8,690 bases of DNA from a bacterium (lineage in GTDB: Bacteria > Bacillota_I > Bacilli_A > RF39 > UBA660): positions 1 through 8,690 of the forward strand of contig RKAN01000080.1 of assembly GCA_014845975.1 (NCBI GenBank), given 5' to 3'. The notes under the pieces were generated by a model that had not been told where the DNA came from, searched no databases, and saw only the letters and a list, made by a program, of their open reading frames with translations. Of this stretch, positions 1 to 5,975 are shown one piece after another (the first letter of the stretch is position 1; each line of letters opens with the position of its first letter). A program made the translations under genes and the position numbers.

Positions 1-235
1 TTTGAATATAATCTTTGCAAATTGGTATTCTGAATATTTCTTTATATTTTAATTGATTAATCATTTGTAGCAATTCCTCATTTAACCCATCTTCAAATAT
101 TTGATTTAACTTTTGACTGAATATTTGAAATTGATCTTCAAAATTTTCAAAATATACTTCATCAAAAAAATAATCATCTTTTACGAGATTATCAATTTCA
201 TTAATTAATTTTATTATTTTCATTTGATTTTCCAT
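1..235 (-). CDS. Unrecognised protein, N-terminal part only (runs off left edge)
   Basis: An open frame on the minus strand starts at ATG 235-233 (MENQMKIIK...) and continues without a stop to the window edge, giving 78 residues. I chose this start because GGTGAT lies 3 nt upstream of it (244-239), like the sites of the neighbouring genes; an in-frame ATG at 250 has no ribosome binding site. The visible part is rich in Asp, Glu, Asn, Ile, Phe and Tyr, looks helical and soluble, and has no signal peptide or membrane segment. An extended -10 promoter just upstream suggests it is transcribed separately from the nucleotidase gene before it. I do not recognise the family and propose no function. 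Confidence 0.6.
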   Translation of the reverse strand, partial: MENQMKIIKLINEIDNLVKDDYFFDEVYFENFEDQFQIFSQKLNQIFEDGLNEELLQMINQLKYKEIFRIPICKDYIQ

Positions 236-244
236 ATTATCACC

Positions 245-270
245 GTTCATCAATTATATCATGAATGAAC
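245..270 (-). promoter_or_regulatory. Extended -10 promoter of the leftmost gene, inside an inverted repeat
   Basis: The minus strand reads TGATATAAT: the TG of an extended -10 at 261-260 and TATAAT at 258-253. No good -35 is visible at the expected distance. A start near 246 would give a leader of only about 11 nt before the ATG at 235. The -10 is flanked by the arms GTTCAT (270-265) and ATGAAC (250-245), which form an inverted repeat that could be an operator. The promoter is likely; the operator is speculative. Confidence 0.5.
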
Positions 271-292
271 TATCCTCTATTTTTCCTTAATA

Positions 293-895
293 TTATCTTC
301 CACTTTGTAAATTAGAAATTTTAAAGTAAATATCATACCAACTATAACATCTTGTAATATTTTTTCCGTGAATACTTTCATTATATTCATTATGAAAACA
401 AATCACAGGTATTTCTTTTGATATCATTTCAATATTTCTTGGTTTATCTTCTATCATTAAATCTATGTGATTTTCTTTGCAAATTTGTAACTTATCTTCT
501 GGACTAAAAATGATTTTATCATAGATAATTCCATTTTTTTCTAACCAATTTAAAACAACTTTTTTGTTTTCATCATATAACATTACACTCCCCGAATGAG
601 AAAAGTAATTACCACGAGCTGTAATGATATAAAGTTCATTACCGTCTTCTTTTAATTTTTTCATCACTTCACTTACAAAACCTCTGGGACTTACATTCCT
701 TGAATAATCTACAAAATATTGATTCCAAAATTCATCATCCATTTCTTCGGAAACATCAAATATATCGGATACTTCATAACCTTTATGATTTTGGATAGAT
801 TTATGGTATTTTTCAAAATAAAATTTGCTACCATATTCTAATTGAAATTTTCCAACATCTGTAATAACTCCGTCAATATCAATACCAATTCTCAA
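293..895 (-). CDS. HAD-superfamily 5'-nucleotidase (5'(3')-deoxyribonucleotidase-like, NT5C type)
   Basis: A protein of 200 residues with the haloacid dehalogenase motifs in order. Motif I is DIDGV with the nucleophile and acid Asp6/Asp8, motif II is ITAR around Thr92, a motif III lysine is likely near Lys135, and motif IV is IEDKP with Glu149/Asp150. The aromatic- and acid-rich stretch at about 15-75 matches the cap between motifs I and II. This layout fits the NT5C-type nucleotidases, which remove phosphate from nucleoside monophosphates in the cytoplasm; the exact substrate cannot be read from sequence. The start is TTG at 895-893, one base after the xseB stop, and AAGAGGAA at 910-903 inside the end of xseB serves as ribosome binding site. 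No better ATG precedes motif I, so translation is probably coupled to xseB. Confidence 0.82.
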   Translation of the reverse strand: MRIGIDIDGVITDVGKFQLEYGSKFYFEKYHKSIQNHKGYEVSDIFDVSEEMDDEFWNQYFVDYSRNVSPRGFVSEVMKKLKEDGNELYIITARGNYFSHSGSVMLYDENKKVVLNWLEKNGIIYDKIIFSPEDKLQICKENHIDLMIEDKPRNIEMISKEIPVICFHNEYNESIHGKNITRCYSWYDIYFKISNLQSGR

Positions 896-896
896 A

Positions 897-1124
897 TTAA
901 TGTTCCTCTTCTATTTCAAAATCTTCGGTTTCATTTTCTTCTGTTACAAGTTTACTGATTTGTTTTTCTACTGTTTTTAATTCTGTATCACATTCTTTAA
1001 TCAGTTTCATAGCCTTTGTATATTTTTCAATAGATTCATCTAAATCAATTTCTCCTGTTTCAAGTTCATTAATTAGTATCTCTAATTCTTTCATTTTATC
1101 TTCAAATTTTACTTTCTTTTCCAT
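897..1124 (-). CDS. xseB: Exodeoxyribonuclease VII small subunit
   Basis: A protein of 75 residues, normal for this family. The pattern FEDKMKELEILINELETGEI followed by LDESIEKYTKAMKLIKECD is the family signature: two helices forming a coiled hairpin, ending in an acidic tail (EEEH). Several small subunits bind one XseA, and the cytoplasmic complex degrades single-stranded DNA to oligonucleotides. The ATG at 1124-1122 has GGGAGG at 1135-1130, five bases upstream. The gene start overlaps the end of xseA by 23 nt, which favours coupled translation and matches the usual xseA-xseB order. Confidence 0.95.
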   Translation of the reverse strand: MEKKVKFEDKMKELEILINELETGEIDLDESIEKYTKAMKLIKECDTELKTVEKQISKLVTEENETEDFEIEEEH

Positions 1125-2391
1125 CTAATCCTCCCACGTTTTTTACAACAACATCTAAAGTACCATCATATAATCTAATATTTAAAGAATCCTCTTTTTT
1201 GATATTTTGAATACTTGATAAGATAGTGCCATTATAATAAGTTAAACTATATCCTTTCTTTAATACTGAAATAGGATTTAATAGCTCTAATTTTTCTAAA
1301 AAGTTATTTAATTCTTTCATATAATTTTGATAAAGAATAACTGGATTATTTAAAATATAGTTGCTTTTAAATAGTTCTAATTTTGTTTTTTTTCGTTCTA
1401 CACTATCTAATAACAATTTATGAATTTTTTCATTCATTAAATCTAAATCCTGTTGTTTATTTTGATATAGCAACAATGGATTTTTAATAACAAATGAATT
1501 CTTAATTGTATCTAAATATAAAGTTTGATATTTTACTTTTTTTAATATAGATTCATCTAACCTAATCTTTAATTGATTGATATTGGTCATAATATCATAT
1601 TGGTTTGGAACTGCCATTTCTGCTGCCCCAGTTGGTGTTGGAGCCCTCATATCTGCTACAAAGTCAGCTATTGTGAAATCAATTTCATGACCAACTGCAC
1701 TAATAATTGGTGTTTTACAAGTAAAAATTGTACGAGCCAATTCTTCATCGTTAAAGCAATTTAAATCTTCAAAAGATCCTCCACCACGTCCTACAATTAG
1801 TACATCTAAATTATATTGATCAGCTTGAAGTACTTTTTCTTTGATATCTTTGCTTGCATTTTCTCCTTGTACTAAGCAAGGAAAAAGATAGGTCTCGCAT
1901 AATGGAAATCTTCTTCTGATGGTCGAAATAATATCTTTTACAGCGGCTCCTGTTTTAGCCGTTACAATTCCTACTTTTGAAGGGATTTTAGGAATTTTCT
2001 TTTTATATTTAGGATCAAATAGTCCTTCTTTTGATAGTTTTTCTTTTAATTTTTCAAAAGCTACATATAAATTTCCAATTCCATCTTCAATTAGGTCTTC
2101 TACATAAATTTGATAACTTCCAGTAGCTGGATAAACACTGATTGTACCAGTTACTAATACTTTCATTCCTTCACTTGGTAAAAAATTTAATTTTTTAGCA
2201 TTACTATTAAACATAATGGCTCTTATAATACTATTTTCATCTTTGATAGAAAAATAATAATGGCCTGTTGAATGTGCCTTAAAGTTAGAAATTTCTCCTT
2301 TTAGATAAACTTTTCTTAAATTTACATCAGATTCTAATTTATATTTTATATATTTTGTTAATGCGGTTACTGTTAAATATTTGTCATTCAT
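1102..2391 (-). CDS. xseA: Exodeoxyribonuclease VII large subunit
   Basis: A protein of 429 residues, within the usual 400-450 range. The N-terminal OB fold (about residues 5-100) includes LKGEISNFKAHSTGHYYFSI, which binds single-stranded DNA. The catalytic domain follows, with AKTGAAVKDI (145-154), the conserved GRGGGSFEDL (201-210), SAVGHEIDFT (231-240) and RAPTPTGAAE (249-258). A long helical region (about 265-390) would bind the small subunits, and the C-terminal segment has the typical LKKGYSL motif. With XseB it digests single-stranded DNA in both directions and takes part in repair. The ATG at 2391-2389 follows an AGGTGA site and lies 7 nt after the nusB stop, so nusB, xseA and xseB are almost certainly one transcript. 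Confidence 0.97.
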   Translation of the reverse strand: MNDKYLTVTALTKYIKYKLESDVNLRKVYLKGEISNFKAHSTGHYYFSIKDENSIIRAIMFNSNAKKLNFLPSEGMKVLVTGTISVYPATGSYQIYVEDLIEDGIGNLYVAFEKLKEKLSKEGLFDPKYKKKIPKIPSKVGIVTAKTGAAVKDIISTIRRRFPLCETYLFPCLVQGENASKDIKEKVLQADQYNLDVLIVGRGGGSFEDLNCFNDEELARTIFTCKTPIISAVGHEIDFTIADFVADMRAPTPTGAAEMAVPNQYDIMTNINQLKIRLDESILKKVKYQTLYLDTIKNSFVIKNPLLLYQNKQQDLDLMNEKIHKLLLDSVERKKTKLELFKSNYILNNPVILYQNYMKELNNFLEKLELLNPISVLKKGYSLTYYNGTILSSIQNIKKEDSLNIRLYDGTLDVVVKNVGGLDGKESKI

Positions 2392-2398
2392 AAGTCAC

Positions 2399-2800
2399 CT
2401 ATTTATTATGATAAACTTTATCCAATACCCCATTAATCATATTTTTTACTTTATCATCACTATATGTTTTAGCAAGTTCAACTGCTTCATTAATACAAAC
2501 AATATCAGGAGTATTTGTATATAAAAGTTCGTAAATACCAATCTCTAAAATTGCTTTATCTGTATTTCCTAATCGATCAATAGTCCATCCATCTAAATAT
2601 TGATTAGCAGTTGCTACAATATCTTTTTCATAAGTAATAACACCATATACAACTTCTTTTACAAATTCATTATCAATTTCCATTACTTCATGAATTACTT
2701 CATCTACTTCATAAGGAATTTTATTATTTTTATAGACATTAATTTGGTATAAAATAGTCATTATTTTTTTTCTTAGTTCACTTCTACTTAATTGTTCCAT
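2399..2800 (-). CDS. nusB: Transcription antitermination factor NusB
   Basis: A protein of 133 residues from the ATG at 2800-2798. An in-frame GTG at 2809 lies inside the ribosome binding site AAGGTGAT (2812-2805) and is rejected as the start. The family pattern is clear: SRSELRKKIMTILYQ at the N-terminus, GWTIDRLGNTDKAILEIGIY (71-90), then INEAVELAKTYSDDK and NGVLDKV near the end. NusB is an all-helical RNA-binding protein that joins NusE (S10) on boxA RNA to let RNA polymerase transcribe rRNA operons fully. It is first in a unit with xseA and xseB and has an extended -10 promoter about 18 bases upstream of its start. The folD gene often found between nusB and xseA is absent. Confidence 0.94.
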   Translation of the reverse strand: MEQLSRSELRKKIMTILYQINVYKNNKIPYEVDEVIHEVMEIDNEFVKEVVYGVITYEKDIVATANQYLDGWTIDRLGNTDKAILEIGIYELLYTNTPDIVCINEAVELAKTYSDDKVKNMINGVLDKVYHNK

Positions 2801-2817
2801 ACTAATCACCTTGAATC

Positions 2818-2826
2818 ATTATATCA
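2818..2826 (-). promoter_or_regulatory. Extended -10 promoter of nusB-xseA-xseB
   Basis: The minus strand reads TGATATAAT: TG at 2826-2825 and TATAAT at 2823-2818. No convincing -35 lies 16-18 bases upstream, as expected if the extended -10 compensates. A start near 2811 would give a leader of about 11 nt carrying the AAGGTGAT ribosome binding site. Confidence 0.55.
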
Positions 2827-2831
2827 TAGAA

Positions 2832-2855
2832 AAAAATAATTTTGTAGTTATTTTT
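2832..2855 (-). terminator. Weak A/U-only terminator after the phosphoesterase gene
   Basis: On the minus strand AAAAATAA (2855-2848) can pair perfectly with TTATTTTT (2839-2832) around an 8-nt loop. The 5' arm includes the phosphoesterase stop codon and the 3' arm is U-rich. The stem has no G-C pair, so termination would be weak and may be chance in AT-rich DNA. It sits directly before the nusB promoter. Confidence 0.35.
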
Positions 2856-3741
2856 TCTTTTTTAAAACAGGGACAGAATATTCTATTTCACTAGCAGTAA
2901 TAAGTTCATCTGCGAAAGCCTTATTTTGAATACTGATTTTTTTCATTTGATTATTTTTAAAATAAAAATCTATCTTTAAAAAACTTGGAATTGTTTGCTT
3001 GTGTAGAAAAATACAATCACTCAATGTTGGCAAATGAACAGATAAGTTAGTTAATGTGGAAGTTGTTTTATAGTAATGGGAATGACCATATAAATGAACT
3101 GGAATCATAATATTGGGTTGAGGCGGATTTTTTACAATACTTAAATCGTGATGTAAACCTATTATCACATTATTCAATGATACCAAAGATAAACCATACC
3201 CTGTAATAATGAAATCATCTCTATTACAAAATAAGTTTTCTGAAATATCATAGTGATCATAGTAAAGACTATGATAATCATGATTACCAAGTAAAACAAT
3301 ATTTTGAATGCTAGAATCATAAGGATATATTTGATACAACTTTTCTAATTGTGCATCCACACTATATTCAGATTTTTTTCCTTCGATTAAATCTCCTAAA
3401 TTAAAAATCAAATGAATATCATTTTCTGTCGCATACTGATAAACTTCCTTTAATAAATCTGGTCTTTCTTTATCGGAACCACAATGAATATCAGAAATAG
3501 CTAAAGCAGATACTTTATTTTTTTTAGAATAAATATTAAATCCTGTTCCATTTTTATCAACATTAAAAGAAAGATTTGCAATACCATCATCAAAAATATG
3601 ATACTCATAATAATATCCTATTTTCTTTAGCATTTTCATATATTCTAATAATTCTTGATTATTCATATTCAATTGTTGTTTTAGTTCTTTCAAAGGAATA
3701 TCTTGTTTTAATAAAAATATTAATTCGTTTAGTTTTCCCAT
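2848..3741 (-). CDS. Calcineurin-like metallophosphoesterase with N-terminal helix-turn-helix
   Basis: A protein of 297 residues. Residues 77-225 carry all metal-binding motifs of the calcineurin-like fold in order: SDIH (Asp84, His86), GDLIEG (Asp117), GNHD (Asn153, His154, Asp155), LHHD (His197/198) and GHSH (His220, His222). An active two-metal hydrolase is therefore expected; the substrate (phosphodiester, phosphomonoester or nucleic acid) cannot be told. Residues 1-45 resemble a winged helix-turn-helix, with PLKELKQQLNMNNQELLEYM as the recognition-helix region and then LKKIGYYYEY, suggesting nucleic-acid binding. There is no signal peptide, so it is cytoplasmic. The ATG at 3741-3739 follows GGTGAT (3750-3745). 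The gene sits alone between the frr terminator and the nusB promoter. The tail is a short run of lysines. Confidence 0.85.
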   Translation of the reverse strand: MGKLNELIFLLKQDIPLKELKQQLNMNNQELLEYMKMLKKIGYYYEYHIFDDGIANLSFNVDKNGTGFNIYSKKNKVSALAISDIHCGSDKERPDLLKEVYQYATENDIHLIFNLGDLIEGKKSEYSVDAQLEKLYQIYPYDSSIQNIVLLGNHDYHSLYYDHYDISENLFCNRDDFIITGYGLSLVSLNNVIIGLHHDLSIVKNPPQPNIMIPVHLYGHSHYYKTTSTLTNLSVHLPTLSDCIFLHKQTIPSFLKIDFYFKNNQMKKISIQNKAFADELITASEIEYSVPVLKKKK

Positions 3742-3757
3742 CTAATCACCTAAGACC

Positions 3758-3766
3758 ATTATATCA
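3758..3766 (-). promoter_or_regulatory. Extended -10 promoter of the phosphoesterase gene
   Basis: The minus strand reads TGATATAAT: TG at 3766-3765 and TATAAT at 3763-3758. The T of the TG is also the last base of the frr terminator U-tract, so terminator and promoter abut. No good -35 is visible because that space is taken by the terminator hairpin. The same TGATATAAT element precedes nusB and the leftmost gene. Confidence 0.55.
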
Positions 3767-3787
3767 AAAAAAGCAACTTTTGTTGCT
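3766..3787 (-). terminator. Intrinsic terminator of frr
   Basis: On the minus strand AGCAAC (3787-3782) pairs perfectly with GTTGCT (3777-3772) around the loop AAAA. The last T of the stem begins a run of seven Ts ending at 3766. The hairpin starts one base after the frr stop codon. This is a classical rho-independent terminator. Confidence 0.85.
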
Positions 3788-3788
3788 C

Positions 3789-4331
3789 TTATATGGTCAT
3801 TAATTCTGTTTCTTTTTCTTTTGCTTTTTCATCTACAATTTTATTATACTTGTTAATCAATTCTTGGACATCATCTTGACCATTTTTAATTTCATCTTCT
3901 GGCACTTCTAATTTCTTAATTTCATTATTCGCATCTTGTCTAATATTTCTTAGTGCGATTTTAGCCTCTTCAGCAACACTCTTTGCTTGTTTTACATATT
4001 CTCTTCTAGTTTCTTCTGTTAAAGCCGGAATATTTAATATGATTACTTCACCATTATTATTTGGAGTAAGTCCAATATTTGCTTCATAAATAGCCTTTTC
4101 AATTGCACTAATTGTAGAACGATCATAAGGCTTAATAGCAAGTTGTCTAGCCTCTGGTATAGAAATTGTAGCAAGTCCTTTTAATGGAGTATCTACACCA
4201 TAATAAGAAACTGTAATTCCATCCAAAATAGCAGGATTAGCTCTACCAGCTCTAATATTTAATAGTCTCTTTTCTAAATTAGAAATGGTACTATTCATTT
4301 TTTCTTCTGTTTCTAATAAAATTTCATCCAT
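3789..4331 (-). CDS. frr: Ribosome recycling factor
   Basis: A protein of 180 residues; the family is usually about 185. It shows the family core throughout: LLNIRAGRANPAILDGITV (23-41), the beta domain with PEARQLAIKPYDRS (59-72), then NIGLTPNNNGEVIILNIPAL (85-104), LTEETRREYVKQAK (104-117) and RNIRQDANNEIKKL (128-141). RRF acts with EF-G after termination to split the 70S ribosome and release mRNA. The ATG at 4331-4329 has AAGGGAGAG upstream with about 7 nt spacing. The gene has its own -35/-10 promoter and a terminator, so it can be transcribed alone. It usually follows pyrH, but here the preceding gene encodes an unrelated protein. Confidence 0.97.
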   Translation of the reverse strand: MDEILLETEEKMNSTISNLEKRLLNIRAGRANPAILDGITVSYYGVDTPLKGLATISIPEARQLAIKPYDRSTISAIEKAIYEANIGLTPNNNGEVIILNIPALTEETRREYVKQAKSVAEEAKIALRNIRQDANNEIKKLEVPEDEIKNGQDDVQELINKYNKIVDEKAKEKETELMTI

Positions 4332-4352
4332 CCATATCTCTCCCTTGTTAAT

Positions 4353-4381
4353 ATTATAATATAGTGTCCTTGAATATTCAA
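4353..4381 (-). promoter_or_regulatory. Sigma-A type promoter of frr, with a palindrome over the -35
   Basis: On the minus strand TTGAAT (4381-4376) and TATAAT (4358-4353) are separated by exactly 17 bases, the best-formed promoter in the window. The -35 lies within a perfect 14-bp palindrome, CTTGAATATTCAAG (4369-4382), and overlaps the stop codon of the upstream gene. A start near 4346 would coincide with the beginning of the AAGGGAGAG ribosome binding site. Confidence 0.65.
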
Positions 4382-5001
4382 GTCATTTGTTTTGTCTTTT
4401 GATGGAAATAATTTTCTAAACTGTCTAAAATATTGTTTGTTGCTGATTCAGCCATTTTTGTATCATAATAAAATAGTTTCCCTAATGGATTCACACATCC
4501 TCTTTCTATATCTTCCTCATAGTAGGTAAATGTCCCAGTTCTTTTTAATAGAGTAATCAATTCTTCCTTGTTATAACAATATTTCGAAAAAAAGTATTGG
4601 TCATATAATTCTTTTGCTGTAACCACTTTCATAGCTGGGTCATAAACAATACCATCTTTTTCTAACCAAGAATGATAAAGTGGATCGTTTTTCTTTTGAA
4701 ATTTATATCCTCCCTGTATTAAATTCCAACTAGGATCAGAAAGACAAAAAAGACTGGAAAGAATATGACAACCACACTTAGAGTTTTTATGATAATCAAA
4801 ATTATGATTTTGAAAAAAATCATACATAAATAAATCTAATTGTTCTGTAAGATTCATAATATTTTCAATCATATTCTTTGAAATTATCTCATGAAAGCCT
4901 ATATCATCTTCTTTGAAAAAAATTTTATTTTTTCCTAAAAAATATTCTCTTAGCTGAGAAAAATTTTCAAAATTTAATTGTTCAGAATTATTTTTTCTCA
5001 T
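4378..5001 (-). CDS. Unrecognised protein, possible papain/transglutaminase-like fold
   Basis: A protein of 207 residues that I do not recognise as a named family. Its centre resembles a papain-like or transglutaminase-like hydrolase: a cysteine cluster at the start of a helix (Cys76, Cys78, His79, Cys86; motif KCGCHILSSLFC), then HSWLEKDGIVYDPAMKV with His110 and Asp121, a possible Cys-His-Asp triad. That assignment is inference from pattern alone. Residues 1-70 look helical and acidic; there is no signal peptide or membrane segment. The ATG at 5001-4999 has AGGAGA at 5011-5006. The gene follows the tsf terminator and ends with TGA inside the frr -35 region. It occupies the place where pyrH normally lies. 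Without a clear promoter of its own, it may depend on read-through from rpsB-tsf. Confidence 0.7.
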   Translation of the reverse strand: MRKNNSEQLNFENFSQLREYFLGKNKIFFKEDDIGFHEIISKNMIENIMNLTEQLDLFMYDFFQNHNFDYHKNSKCGCHILSSLFCLSDPSWNLIQGGYKFQKKNDPLYHSWLEKDGIVYDPAMKVVTAKELYDQYFFSKYCYNKEELITLLKRTGTFTYYEEDIERGCVNPLGKLFYYDTKMAESATNNILDSLENYFHQKTKQMT

Positions 5002-5025
5002 AAATTCTCCTATTATAAAAATTTG

Positions 5026-5049
5026 AAAAAAAACAACCTTAGTTGTTTT
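5026..5049 (-). terminator. Intrinsic terminator of rpsB-tsf
   Basis: On the minus strand AAAACAAC (5049-5042) pairs perfectly with GTTGTTTT (5037-5030) around the loop TAAG. The 3' arm continues as an eight-T run to 5026. The stem begins at the last base of the tsf stop codon. Only three of the eight stem pairs contain G or C, so partial read-through into the next gene is plausible. Confidence 0.75.
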
Positions 5050-5927
5050 TATCCATTAATTTGTTTTGCTACTTCTTCAGCAAAGTTTTCTTCTTTTTTC
5101 TCAATTCCTTCGCCTACTTCATAACGAACCATAGTAACGATACTTCCACCATTTTTAGCAACATATTCTCCTACAGTTTCTTTATTTTCAGCTTTTACGA
5201 AAATTTGATTTTCTAGACATACTTCTTCATAGTATTTTTTCACTTTACCAATTAGAATTTGTTCAATTCTATCCTCTGGTTTTCCTTCATTTACAAGTTG
5301 TTCTCTCATAATTTCTTTTTCTTTTTCAAGAACTTCAGTTGGAACTTCGCTTGATTTTGTATAAAGGGGACGCATTGCTGCAGCATGCATAGAAACTTCT
5401 CTAGCAACTTCGCTTGAAGCATTTTCTACCAATGTCAATACAGCGATTTTACCACCCATATGAATATATTCTCCAAATGATTCATTATCATTTTTTGATA
5501 GTTTTGTAAATCTTCTTAAAGATAATTTTTCACCAATTGTTGCTGTTTTAGAAACAATTAATTCATTTACAGTAGAACCATCTTCTGTTTTTACTTCTAG
5601 TAATTCTTCTACTGTTTTTGCATCACTAGCAATAATTGCTTTTAAAATAGATTGTACTAGTGATTTAAATTCTTCATTTTTAGCAACAAAATCTGTTTCA
5701 GAGTTAACTTCCACAATTGCAGCTTCATTACCATCTACTAAAATTGATGATAATCCTTCAGCAGCAATTCTATCAGCTTTTTTTGCAGCTTTTGAAATGC
5801 CTTTTTCTCTTAACCAATCAATTGCAGCTTCAATATCTGCATTAGTAGCTTCTAATGCTTTTTTACAATCAAGCATTCCAGCTCCAGTTTTTTCTCTTAA
5901 TTCTTTTACTAAACTTGCAGTTACCAT
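5049..5927 (-). CDS. tsf: Translation elongation factor Ts
   Basis: A protein of 292 residues, typical length. The N-terminal UBA-like domain carries VKELREKTGAGMLDCKKAL (7-25), the core has the EF-Tu-contacting TDFVAKN (78-84), and HAAAMRP lies in the dimerisation half. EF-Ts exchanges GDP for GTP on EF-Tu. I place the start at ATG 5927-5925 because AGGAGG (5939-5934) lies six bases upstream; an in-frame GTG at 5945 would put the ribosome binding site inside the coding region and add six residues not seen in the family. It is 48 nt downstream of rpsB, with a strong hairpin in the gap, and shares the rpsB promoter. An intrinsic terminator follows directly. Confidence 0.97.
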   Translation of the reverse strand: MVTASLVKELREKTGAGMLDCKKALEATNADIEAAIDWLREKGISKAAKKADRIAAEGLSSILVDGNEAAIVEVNSETDFVAKNEEFKSLVQSILKAIIASDAKTVEELLEVKTEDGSTVNELIVSKTATIGEKLSLRRFTKLSKNDNESFGEYIHMGGKIAVLTLVENASSEVAREVSMHAAAMRPLYTKSSEVPTEVLEKEKEIMREQLVNEGKPEDRIEQILIGKVKKYYEEVCLENQIFVKAENKETVGEYVAKNGGSIVTMVRYEVGEGIEKKEENFAEEVAKQING

Positions 5928-5946
5928 AAATTTCCTCCTATACACG

Positions 5947-5973
5947 GAAAGATGATTTTTTCAATCATCTTTC
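5947..5973 (-). other. Perfect 11-bp hairpin between rpsB and tsf
   Basis: GAAAGATGATT (5973-5963 on the minus strand) pairs perfectly with AATCATCTTTC (5957-5947) around a 5-nt loop. It starts two bases after the rpsB stop codon and ends seven bases before the tsf ribosome binding site. In the mRNA sense no T-run follows, so it is not a standard terminator; a partial pause site, RNase barrier or control of tsf translation are all possible. On the plus strand a T-rich tract does follow it. Confidence 0.6.
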
Positions 5974-5975
5974 TT

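Noticed and set aside
1573..2107. Two plus-strand open frames inside xseA
   Set aside because: They are antisense shadows of conserved xseA segments, with low-complexity translations and no ribosome binding sites.
2807..2809. GTG at 2809 as nusB start
   Set aside because: This GTG is part of the GGTGAT ribosome binding site; the ATG at 2800 is correctly spaced.
3576..3803. Plus-strand open frame across the start of the phosphoesterase gene
   Set aside because: Antisense to a well-supported gene, crossing its promoter and the frr terminator, with no family resemblance.
4378..4380. UGA read as tryptophan (Mycoplasma code)
   Set aside because: All genes are intact under the standard code with TGG for Trp, and extension past this TGA would only add a short tail across the frr promoter.
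5012..5017. TATAAT directly before the ribosome binding site of the gene at 4378-5001
   Set aside because: Transcription would start within or after the ribosome binding site and no -35 or TG extension is present, so I do not call a promoter.
5943..5945. GTG at 5945 as tsf start
   Set aside because: It would place the AGGAGG ribosome binding site inside the coding region; the ATG at 5927 gives the normal EF-Ts N-terminus.
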